From positions 4,501,634 through 4,565,633 of the forward strand of contig CP099853.1 of assembly GCA_030062745.1 (NCBI GenBank): a stretch of 64,000 nucleotides of DNA, in the 5' to 3' direction. Source of the stretch: Capitulum mitella. Taxonomy: Eukaryota; Arthropoda; Thecostraca; Pollicipedomorpha; Pollicipedidae. The position numbers were made by a program, and so were the translations under genes. The number at the start of each line of letters is the position of its first letter. Position 1 is the first letter of the stretch. Shown here piece after piece: positions 47,291 through 57,942 of the stretch. Below the pieces are notes generated by a model. The model was not told the DNA's origin, ran no database searches, and saw nothing but the letters and a program-made list of their open reading frames with translations.

Positions 47291-48860
47291 ACCATGAAAA
47301 ATATTACGGGACAAAACATAACATCGGGAAAATGCCGTATGACAAAATATCGCCATGTTTTACTTTTTATCATCGTATCAAGGTCGTACTAGGTACCATC
47401 GCATCAGGGAGGTATAATAGGTGGGCGGGTATAGAATGGCTAACTTTCCCATTGCAAAATATGCAGTGGGACACTATGTAGCAACTAAATACCTCAGAGA
47501 TTGAATATTGCAACAGGACAAGATCCTGAATGTAAGATAGTCCAGATTTCCGTCTGTCAAGATCTCGAACGGAAATCAAGTCTCAATTGTTCGAACATTT
47601 CCACTCCTTTCCAAATGGTAACCGTTGTTCACGGATGCGGTAATCATCACGGCACCTCGCCGGCGACTGGCGGTATTTTGTACAGTTTCTGTATCAGAGA
47701 GGCAACGGAAAATATTTATAACTCACTGCCCTGCGTTGTTACCTCGTGAAAGGTTGCTGGCAACAAGAATCATAGTTTATCATCAAAAGACCACTGGTAA
47801 AAGAGAAAGAATTTTTACGTCCAGCACTCGAACACCGCATATTATTCGACGAAAAATGTCATTATTTTTGCAGCCACACCATCAATTCCAGGGCGCAAAC
47901 AGGATATTTGTCCGGTCGGTTCAGTGGTTCAGTAGCATAAAAGTGGTTCAACACTCCCTTGAAACTATTACAATATTCATTTTAGAAAACTCTATCTAGC
48001 TAAATACCTCAGGCATTTGGGAGATGACGTGCAATCCTTGGAGAAGTTTCACGGCGTGACTGCTAGGATGCCACCCGTTTTCGGGAGAAGTCCTTTCCTG
48101 CACCCATCGTGTTGCTCTATATGGCGTCTTGCAGTATTTTTCAGTTAAATATTTAGCCTGTCCGTTCTTGATTCCTGCCCTAATGCTATGTCATTCAATC
48201 ATGTATCATTTGATATAAAGCCGGTTTACACTTTTGCTTCTTCGTTGTATCTCTTAAACATTCTCTATGTTTGTGTCTTGTTCACCATGAATGTGTTCAT
48301 GTTGAACACATTCCTTGTTTTTTATTGTATGCTTTGTTCGACGATTCCTTTTTTTATTTTTTTCGGTTTTCTACATTAATCTCCAGATTGATAGCTGGCA
48401 TTCCAAATTTTTCCCTCTGCAGTATAGGCCCGTCCTGTATTCGTTGTTTTTTTTGCAACCTTTTGCATTTCAAACCAAATGGTATTATGTCCGATAATCG
48501 TACGACGCATACTAGCAAATCTGGTTCCACGTCTAATAAAGTGGCTGATTTGGGAACATCAAACATGCATCAAAAGCTTATAGGCCAAATGAGGTCAAAC
48601 AGCATGTCATTTCGCATTTCAGTGCGCTCTAAATTTATTGAGTTGGTGTAATTAAAATGAGCTTATGCTCAATGTAAAGCAGGCGTGTGTGGAAAACGGC
48701 CATTTTCAAGGAAAAATGCATGATTTGAAGAAGGCGAATTCTTCTGAATCAAACCAGTCACGAATATCACGGTCCTCTTTCCCGGGTTTCGAGGATGCAT
48801 TAAAGATAATTATGATTTTTACTAGCGCAGTCTTTCTTTACCTTTAAGACGCGCACTGGA
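47289..48860 (-). repeat. Arm-2 copy of the arm-1 25.0-26.6 kb repeat; unassigned ORFs
   Basis: Mirror of about 25,030-26,635, with a third relative at 8,266-9,290. Several frames stay partly open in more than one copy (25,394-25,726 on - and 48,188-48,379 on + share the start MSFNHVSF, a Phe/Leu-rich stretch; 26,165-26,416 and 47,501-47,749 share SLNCSNISTP). None matches a family I know. It may be an old transposon body. Confidence 0.4.
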
Positions 48861-49139
48861 AGAGGGTCTTTTTGTGTCCCCAGCTGTTTTTCCTGAATAT
48901 CTCGAGAACGAATCGGAGCTGGCAGCTGCCACCTTGTGACGTTTTTGGCAATTAGATAACTCGTCGATTGACTCAGAAAAATCGAAAACTGCCCAAAAAG
49001 TTTTGAGGTTTCAGGCTTTTGTAGTCACGCAAACATAACTGAAACGACGGTTGGCGCTGACAAATGGGAACTTTGTGAAAGAACCAGCGTCCTATTTAAG
49101 ATTGCTGTTTGGACACAATTATGCGACGTCATTTGAGCA

Positions 49140-49620
49140 TAAGTGTACCAACAAAAAAGCAAGGATTTATAACGGTCAAGGTCATCAAAGGTCAAGGCCA
49201 CACAGCTTATAACCTAATCCACATTTGCTTTGCAACATGTCGGTTTGTATGAAATATGCATTTAAAGACCCAAATAAAAAGACGTGTGCGCACACAGATA
49301 CGTTTCAAAACAGCGGGGTCAATAAAGGTGAAGGTCATTAAAGATCAAGGTCCAATATGTTGGACCTGCTCCAGATTTGTTTTGGAACATGTCGATTTGT
49401 ATGAAATATATATTCAAAGACCCTGATAAAAAGACGTGCGCACGTGGATACGCTTATATGTATATACCACGGTCATTTCAGATCAACATCACAAAGGTCA
49501 AGGGTAACTTTTTGTGACCTGGTCCAGATTTGTTTTGCAACATGCCGATTTGTCTGAAATGCGCATTCAAACATCCTACTAAAGCACGTTTTGGACATTG
49601 ATACTCACATTTATATACAT
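49140..49620. repeat. 152-bp degenerate tandem repeat, arm 2
   Basis: Mirror of 24,286-24,710. Units share AAACATGTCGATTTGT.TGAAAT.C.CATTCAAA and carry AAGGTCA hexamers. Confidence 0.75.
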
Positions 49621-50748
49621 ATATACATACTCATGCACAGATAAATATGAACGCTGGAGGCGACCAAATGTACCAATGTTGGCTACCTTCACTGAAAATA
49701 CGCCAAAAGATATGTGTGGAGATCTTATCTACACTCAAGCTATCCCGTGTTGTCAGAAATCCTGATCTGCAAAACATAAAAAATAACGCCATAGGTCAAT
49801 GACCTGATATGACCTCGACCCGAAATCCCCATCCAAGACGCAAAATGAAAGGAAGCTGTCGCATTCCACGTTTTAACGCTAAAACAAATATCCCTTTCCC
49901 GTTTCGTTCCAAAAGTCGTACGGAATACCCTGTACGGTCCGAGAAGGTGTCAGAAGTTGACATTTTCGACCCTTCTTTGCAGTTTTCTCCTCATATTTTG
50001 GACGGCATTTTAAAAGGCGCACATCTCTAAAATCACACAATTTACGCCACTGCATGGCTTCAGTCGTTTCAGTCATTTAACAACCAAACTGTAAAACAAG
50101 CAGCGTAGATATTTTACAGTGTTTGACATGACCAGAGATGGAAGCAGACGATGTTATAGGCGACTCCTTTAAAACGGCAAAATCTGCATCATTTAATCGG
50201 CAGCACTAAAGAACATGATGCGTCACTGTTAGTCACAATAGTAGCGATCATTTATGCCCTTTCTTGTTCAATGTTTCTGTCAGATCAGTGCATTCTTCCA
50301 AGTTCAGCAGTACCTGCTCACGAGTTCAAAAGGATGCTAATCGTCATTTAAGCGGTGGAATAGGTGCACTTGGCCACCGGCCTCCCATGCTGTCGTAAAC
50401 ATCGAACGGACAGCCCATCACCAGCTGCCGACGAATCACGGGTTCCAAATATGTCTGGCCCTAAGCTGTCAGGTTTCTGCCGCTCACGGATGTCGTCCGT
50501 GATCGTTGCTGAAGAGTCCGTGACCCTGGAGCTCGTCCTTAGTCACCGCAGTCCCGGAGCCCGCCGAAGACGTCGATTACCTGCCGCTGGCTGTAAGGCA
50601 ACGCTGTGGTCTGCCTGTGATCACGAACGCTATGTAATACTATTAGTTACTGCCGCTGTCAGAGAGCAAATTTCACCGTTGGCTGCAGAGGCTTTAGGTC
50701 CCTGTGGGTCGCACAGAATGAAGGTTATCGCTGGTCACAGGACTGGGA

Positions 50749-52138
50749 TCACTGCTGGTCGCGGAGGGTGTAGGTGACGAAGAACTCTTTCGGCTTCTGC
50801 ACCACGGCAAAGTGGGTCTCGAGCGTCAGGTGCTGGCCCGATGCCGCGGTGAACGAGAAGCGCTGCATCAGGCAGGTGAACAGCATGAACAGCTCCATGC
50901 GCGCGAGCGTCTCGCCCAGGCAGAACCGCTTCCCGATGCCGAAGGGGATGAGCCGCTCGTCGCGGCGGACCGCGCCGTCGGGCTTGATGAACCGTTCCGG
51001 CCGGAACACCTCCGGGTCGCCCCAGTGCGTCGGGTCGTGGTGCACCGCCTCGATGTGCACGATCACGACCGTGTCCTTGGGGATGTTGTAGCCGCGGAAC
51101 GACGTGTCCTCCATCGTGCTGTGCGGCACGCCGCGCGGGATCGCCGGGCAGAGACGCGCGATTTCCATCAGGGTCGCCTCAGTGAACGGCATGCGCGTGC
51201 GGTCGGCGTACGTCGGCAGGCGGCCGCCGAGCACCTGGTCGATCTCGCGCTGCACACGCCGCTGCACGTCCGGCCGCATCACCATCAGCAGAAGCGACCA
51301 GCTCAGCGAGGTGGACGTGGTCTCCATGCCGGCGATGAAGAAGTCCATGCCGACGACGCCCAGATTGCGCTCGGTGAAGCCGCGCCGCTCGGCGTCGGGC
51401 GCCTCCATCTCCAGGAGGAAGTGGTCGATGAAGTCGCGCGGGTTGGCGCGGTCCAGCGTCTCGGCGTGCTCGCGCACCAACTCGTGGAACATGCCGGCGG
51501 TTGTCTCGCGGTGCCGGATCAGCGGCGCGTAGCCGCTCCACTCGGGGAACAGATGGCGCATCCACGGTGTTAGGTTCATCAGGTTCTTCGGCCCGATCGT
51601 CGTAAAGAACTCGTTCACCGTATCGATGTACTTTTGCGCCTTCGGGTCGCTGCTGTCTAGTCGCTTGCTGGCGACCAGCCGCCAGAGGATGTTCAGCACC
51701 GTCAGGTTGAAGCGGAAGTTCACCTTCATCGGCGAGCCGATGGCCTGCTCCATCTCCTTCGCGACCTCCTCGAACTCGTCCAGGACAGTCGACTCCATCG
51801 AGTTCTTGCCGAAGCCGAGGTCGCGCAGGTGGCGCAAGGCGAAGCGCCGGTGTTCGCTCCAGGAAGGGCCCTCGCTGAACACGATGCCCAGCTTCTGCTG
51901 GTAGCTGCGCACGAGAATCGCGAGAAGGAGTTGGGTCTCCCGGAGAATTCCGGCCTTCCGCAGGCGTCCTTGATGTCGTCGAAGTTCAACAAGTGAAGTA
52001 TCCTGGTACCGTCAGGGGACAAAAGAACAAAAATGTCTCCGAACTCCTTACGACATCTTTTCACCATTGCGGGAAATTCTCCTCGAATGGCTTCTATCGT
52101 CTCCTTTAGGTTTCCAAACACGAGGAATGTTGAAGGAC
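50749..52138 (-). CDS. P450 copy 2, exon 2 (catalytic domain, frameshifted)
   Basis: Opens at the acceptor TTTCCAG|GTCCTTC on the - strand and ends in TGA. It contains all catalytic-domain motifs. Here the segment that is broken in copy 1 reads cleanly as EIARLCPAIPRGVPHS, which locates the copy-1 insertion exactly. Confidence 0.85.
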
Positions 52139-52974
52139 CTGGAAATGAAGAAAAACAGTCACGAAAAAGAATCCTTCCGCATGAACGTCAGCTCGTGGAA
52201 TGATGCGAAGACAAACTGAGTGTTGGTATCATCATATTCGGTTTGTTATTCTCAAGAAATGAATACCATTCCTACCGAGCAACACCCGAAAATTATCATT
52301 GCCATGAAGCCAAAGTCTTCACAAGCACCGCGTAAGGCAAATGCGAATCAATACAATACGGTGAAAAATAATATGCAATACTTTTTCAACACACTTTGTT
52401 CACAAAGTGCACGTTATTTAGGTCGAAACTCTAAGGCTCGCGCTCCGCAAAGGAAGGTCAGGTTGTCGGCATAACTTTTTCGGTACATGCTGCGTCATGA
52501 TGGCATGGTGTTTGCTTCTAGTAATGCGAAGAAACGTGCGCAGTCATTTATGATCATTCAGCGAAGCAACCAGCTGGTATCGCAAATCGATTGCGGCGGT
52601 GAACATCATGCTAATGTCCCTGTAATTGTCTTGATTATTTTCGACGACTGTGTCCCAAAAAGCATCCAAAACAACTACTGAATACGCGCAAATTTACCAT
52701 TGCGGCATATGTCTAGACTGGAAGCCAATATCGTACAGGGGGCACTACACCTCGTCCGTTTTCGTAAATGATCTGGCGTTCTTTGCGACAATACCTGTTA
52801 CACAGTCTTGGTGAGGGTGTTTTCTGTTCGCGGTGTTATGTAGCGAAAGTAAGAGTTAATATGCTGTATGCATAACCCACACACTGCTGGAGCTTCATTT
52901 ATACATTCGATGAAGTGCTTCAATAAGTTGAGAAACGACCATTCTCTGGAGACTGACTATGATTCTGCCAGCGA

Positions 52975-53376
52975 AGTTTTTTGCTGAATCAGTTTTGGAA
53001 AAAAACTAATCCTATTTTGAGAACCCTGTGAACGCCTATGAATGTTCTCAAAATTTGAGATCTTTGAGCCATGATGAAAGCCCAGTTTATAATCTCTCGA
53101 TTCATGCCAATTTCCATTGAAATCAGTTCAAAAACAACAGAATTATGAGACACCCAAAAATATCTATCATTTTAACCTTTTTGCCCTCCTGTATCCCACC
53201 CGTTTCAAAATTTTTAAAACGTTTTTTTTTAAAAGTGTAGTTCACGTCATGGCAAATTGATTGCCGTTTGTTGCGATGAAATCCGATGTGTAGTTCTCGA
53301 CATCTGAGGGGGGGGGCCGAATCCGCCCCCTGCCGCGAATCGGCCATGCCGTCTAACCCTCCTGGGACAGGGTTAA
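52975..53376. mobile_element. MITE family A, left-end fragment, in copy-2 intron
   Basis: Reverse complement of 19,853-20,260; ends GGGACAGGGTTAA with TTAA at 53,373. Same truncation point as in arm 1. Confidence 0.65.
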
Positions 53377-53754
53377 GCACGGCATTAAAAAAAAACGTTA
53401 AAGCGTGCTCCAGTGATTGTTAAAGAGAGGTACTGACAAAAGCAATACGCTGTTCTCATCTTCAACCCATTCTCTACCAAATGCACCTTCTTAATTTGTC
53501 AGAAAATTGTTTCGCCTGACCTCAGGTGAACCGTTCTGAGACGATGTTTTGTTCTTTTCGCTAGAAATTGCCATGTGCAGGAGGCTACTTTTATGAACGA
53601 GATATGGCATACAAAACATCTGGTAAGTTTTTTAAGTGATGTGATGTACCGTTTGTCAACGGTCAGTGATCTGAGGTCAGGTCAGTTGGTGACAAAATAG
53701 AATATGCGACAACATGGGAGTGAAATGCATTTGCCATTCATTTCTGATGACGTA

Positions 53755-54745
53755 ATAATTTAGGAAACATTTTTGCTTTTGGATATTATGCAAGCCATTT
53801 TTTAGACATTTCCATCGTATATACGTCTTGTCACAGCCGACTGCGTGAAACCGACAAGCGGCCTAGATCTCAAAGGCTGTCATTAATAACGAACGGCAAC
53901 AATGAACAGGTAAAAGACCGCAGTTGCCGATACATGTCTAATTTCTCTGATTTAATACATACGCCGAAACACTGAGTTCAAAACACGGCGATTTTCGCTC
54001 TGACAACCGGCGGGTGCCGTAGTCAAACGCGGTATGAAATTCACGGCAACTCATTTCGTGTAACATTTCTTAGCTGTGGTGGCCCTTGTGATAGTTTCTC
54101 TCGCTTAAAATTGGAAAACTGTAGTAGTCATCAATCTATACAATTGGCACTGCTTTTATCGCGAAAATGTTTATTGCCAAAATAAACAATTTGTGAAAGT
54201 TGTTGAACTGCTTGGTATTACTCGCAACTGTGCGAGCCAGACATACCATTTTCTACCCGTTCTGAGTCATTCATCGTTGATTTTGACGGCGCTGCATTTC
54301 GGCTCATAACAGTCATTCGTGACCTCACCTCAGGTTAATTGGCTAGAATCGAGGGTAACGGGACGTCTGCATCACTTCATATCAAAAATATGATAAGAGA
54401 CATGTCTTAAAAATGGGGTTGACATTGCGTCAGTGGCCCGTAAAATGCCGAGAAATCTGAGATAACAGATTTGTTGCATTTATCAAAATCCCTGACATGA
54501 CATCCCTGACATGGTATTTACTGTGATATCTTGTTTTCCGAAAACCTTACGGGGCGTTAAGCGTTTTTACACATAGATCCACTTAACCTAACATAGGCCA
54601 TACACCTGACTTTACCTGAGATCAAAAATGTGACACAAAGTGTAAAAATGACTACGCAAAAAGTACACAAAGTTTCGTAACGCTACGTTTGTTCGTTCTC
54701 TCGCAGTCTTGGAAAAATTTCAAGGGGCAGCCACCCCCAGTGGTG
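53755..54745. mobile_element. MITE family B, fragment, in copy-2 intron
   Basis: Counterpart of 16,058-17,263; the GCGGGTTAA end is deleted here, at about 53,755. Confidence 0.55.
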
Positions 54746-54831
54746 CGAATAAGAAGCCTGAACACCATCTAATTACGAATCTTCCAGAGTTGCTACGGCT
54801 TTGAAGAGAAGGCAGATCCAACCGGCCTCAC

Positions 54832-54925
54832 CTGGTGGAAAATTTGACGGTCGTTTGGGCCTTCGGGTCCACAGAAATACCACCAGTAACGACACGACAG
54901 CGGCCACAGCGAAGAGCGTCGACAT
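54832..54925 (-). CDS. P450 copy 2, exon 1 (membrane anchor)
   Basis: 94 nt from ATG (54,925-54,923) to the donor CAG|GTGAGG. The protein differs from copy 1 at only three positions (I/V, A/T, P/S). Its 5' flank keeps the TTCAGTG motif but not the uORF. Confidence 0.85.
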
Positions 54926-56620
54926 CGTCAAGCGACGTCCGTGCGCTGCCTTGCTTGCTGCAATGTGCCGTCAAGGATGCGACGACCACACTGAACTGCC
55001 GCCTTGATGCGCATTACGTCGAGACTCGGCGCAGGGGTGACGCAAGGACTGTTACTAGGAAGGGTGAATGCAGGCCTAGCATTACCGGCCTGGAGGTCTG
55101 CATGCACTATTCTCGTTTTGTGAATGGGTTCCCGCCTCCCCAGTTCTGTTCCTTGGTCTGCCCCTGCGCAGGAGCGGGTGCTGCTCGGCGGGCGGCGATG
55201 AGAAGGTAGCGTGCGACCTTGGACGCGGGTTCCGTGGCCTGTCGCCTAAGGTGGGGACAGCTGCCCACGAAGTCGTCCGACCGCTTCAGTTTCGCCACAG
55301 ATTCCCGCGTAATTCGTCTATTCTGAAGAGCTTTAGATGATCATGCAGATCTATGCCGAGCACAGCTCTCCACATGAATATCCATGGCGTAATACTTACG
55401 GGTCGGCAGGGGTGGATTCAGGACTGTTTCAAGGGTTGGGGGTACGTTTGACATGTCGGAGGTTCTCATGAAAGGCGACAAGCTTCTTCTTTTCTGCCTT
55501 TTCTCATTCTGCAATATATTGCCTGTTACACTTCAGCACGAATTGGTAACTCCACAGGGTGCCCAAGGCAGGCGCAAAGGCTCCCTTCGTTCGTGCCTCC
55601 TCGTCCCCTCCCCCGACTAATAGGGCCTACAGTGCGTCTCCAGTGATCTCATACCAGCTTTGCTCCCATATATCGCTTGAACTGTCCGCGAATGGCGAAC
55701 GATCTTCAGAGTCAGTAAAATGTCACAGACGGCTTGGTGCCGGGGCTGGGGGTAACGTTAAGATGTCAGCAATCTTAAGAAAAAAGCAGAATGCCTTTGT
55801 GTGGAAGTTCTGATAATCTCGCAAGACCAGAACGGTCATCATGCAACAATTTCTCTGCGGACCCAACGCTTCTCCTCGACCATAATGGTGATAATGCCAT
55901 GATGCTTCGACAACCGACTGATTCTTAGGGGCAGCATTTCATCGAGCTGTCAAAAATAACAATAAAACCAGGGGTATATGATGTAGTTTTTCTATTTGCT
56001 TTGCCTGATTGCATGCTGCTGTCTCAGTCATCCAGCATGTTGAGTGCCACCCCTTATCCCTAGCATCACCAAAGCAAATCAGCTGGATATGATCCATTAA
56101 AAATAAATGCATCTTTTCTCCTTATCATTTTTCCATGTCTCTTAAGGTCACTGCTTAGAGTTGGGTGACCAGTTGTGGAGTATGACGTCACAATATGTGC
56201 ACAACGCCGGGCTCGTGCAATGCCTTCCTTGATTAATCCATATTTATAATGTTCTTACATTGTCCACGCCCAACCTACTGTATAACAACTGAGACCGCAG
56301 TCTTACAGGCCCGCTTTCTTTCCCCCACAAACGTCGATTTCTCTGCCAGGCGACTGAAATTCCAGGAAAACAACATTGGCGAGTTAAACTCTGTGCCTGT
56401 TTGTTGACACCGCAAAGGGGTTTGACTTACGTAGTCGGTTGAGCCTCCGTTTCTGGGCGGTTTTGCCTATAGCTTGTCGGTTGCGTCGGCAGGTTCTCGT
56501 TGGCTGCGTAAAACGCACGCTCTAATGTGGCAACTGGCGTGGTAAGTTCCGTCCCCATGTTAGCTCAGGTCTCCAAACTTTTTGTTCACAGATAGAACCC
56601 AGATGTAACAGATACAACAG
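54926..56620. other. 5' flank of P450 copy 2, no gene
   Basis: Mirror of 14,100-15,872, including one copy of the small inverted repeat (about 55,965-56,420). No recognisable coding region. Confidence 0.4.
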
Positions 56621-57027
56621 ACATAACAAGTTTATCGATTCTGAATGATGGAGGCATGAAAACGTGACAAAATACGTCTGACACCCATTGACATAGGCAG
56701 AAACTTCCCTGTTTAATACCAGTCCCTACGAGGAAAATAAACATTGCCAAACGATTTTGATGTGAAATAAGTACCACGGGATTGTCTTATACCTCAGCCG
56801 AAGGAGAAAACGCCAGTAACTCGGAATTTTTACCCAGATGCTCATGATGCCATGAGAACTGTGCACTTCCCAGTCGGAGGAGCAGAAAGGGTTATCAAAA
56901 AGCGCAGCTCCATTCTGCTCTGTGTCGGATACGTCACCTCCCTATGCCCAAGGTCAGGACACTCCTAATGTAATGACATGTCTTCCCCCACATCCTTTAC
57001 TGCCTTTCGGCCTGGGGCGGGGCATGA

Positions 57028-57115
57028 CATGTAGTTCTTGAGATCTCAGGGGGGCCGAATCCACCCTCCCACCGGGAATCAACAATACCGTCTAGCCCTC
57101 CGGGAATAGGGTTAA
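57028..57115 (-). mobile_element. MITE family A left-end fragment at the unit junction
   Basis: Contains GGGGGGCCGAATCC, ATACCGTCTAGCCCTCC and CGGGAATAGGGTTAA (TTAA at 57,112-57,115), which is the family-A left end in reverse orientation. It lies exactly between the outer end of arm 2 (about 57,026) and the start of block A' (about 57,112). Confidence 0.8.
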
Positions 57116-57834
57116 GCGAGCGATTGCTCAAGTTTATTCGTTTATGGACTTCATCATTTTGAGCTTGACGGACGCCTAGGCACATGAAAGGCGTTTTCAT
57201 CACAGGAAAACTAGAACTGAGCCGCGACGAAAGATTGTGACATATGCTCGTGGCGGCATTCGGTCATGAACGACTGGCGCATCAACAGTGGCATTTATGT
57301 AAACAGACCTTCCGAGTTTCTCCAAGGCGGCTTTTGATCGACCCTCGGACCCTCGGATTCGCTTTCTCTCGGCTGGTCATCACCCTGGATCAGGTTATCT
57401 GACCTGAATGGCCCCTATTCTTTACATGCTGCCATTTCCCGTGCATATGATCCTGTAGATACAGATATGCTGCATGTGTTGCTTTCTCCCTGACAGCGTA
57501 GGACCTATGATGCGTGCGTACAATCCGGCTACTGATATGATGTCGACTGATGGGATTTCCAAGCTCCAGAAGCGACTTCAGACACTCATGTGGCTACGAA
57601 AAATTAGACAGGTCGAAATGATTACATTGCATGCTCCCTGATGCGGATTGTCACAACAGATATGGTGGCGTATATTGACGCATTGTTGTGAGCATTACCG
57701 GGTTCAAGCCTCCGTTTGCCGCTTTTGTCTGTCAGGTCTCTAAAGTACCTTGACAAGAGAGAGGGGGTTATTGTGGAGACGCAAGGTTACTTTAACACGC
57801 AAGGGTATACACACTAGAAGGCGCTAGCACCGAT

Positions 57835-57867
57835 CAACATAAAAGCAACTATGTTGCTTTTATGTTG
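57835..57867. repeat. Perfect 15-bp inverted repeat with 3-nt spacer
   Basis: CAACATAAAAGCAAC, spacer TAT, then GTTGCTTTTATGTTG. It sits at the point where about 900 bp present in the left copy (10,113-11,029) is missing; the left copy has only the first half of the hairpin. Confidence 0.9.
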
Positions 57868-57942
57868 AAATAAATCACCGTGCATCACGTGTACTTACTG
57901 TCATTACTAAAAGAAAAATGAATCGAAGAGTTCACGGGGTGC

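Larger units (their letters stand above)
50749..54925 (-). pseudogene. Cytochrome P450, CYP2 clan, copy 2 (two exons, one frameshift)
   Basis: Paralogue of the copy on arm 1, reading outward from the other side of the palindrome. Exon 1 is 54,925-54,832, exon 2 is 52,138-50,749; same phase, exon lengths and 493-codon size as copy 1. Anchor plus RRPKRPSNFPPG hinge, AGMETTS I-helix, EIAR, PERF and FGIGKRFCLG are intact. An extra GA pair at about 51,922-51,923 (+ strand) shifts the frame near codon 104, after RPNSF, so most of the enzyme would be lost; downstream the frame is clean to TGA at 50,749-50,751. Intron 1 is 2.7 kb, half that of copy 1, because it lacks the 2.2-kb TIR element and part of a MITE. 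Clean conservation of all functional motifs argues the locus was under selection until recently, or that the indel is a sequencing error. Confidence 0.85.
32811..57026 (-). repeat. Arm 2 of the giant inverted duplication
   Basis: Reverse complement of arm 1 (see that entry for paired landmarks). It is about 6 kb longer than arm 1, accounted for mostly by the Helitron, hAT and family-A insertions minus the arm-1-only elements. The outer end lies in GGGGCGGGGC at about 57,017-57,026, matching GCCCCGCCCC at about 13,727 in arm 1. Confidence 0.9.

Noticed and set aside
50812-51573. 253-codon open frame on + across P450 copy 2.
   Set aside because: Antisense shadow of the P450 exon; the matching frame occurs opposite copy 1 (21,690-22,517).
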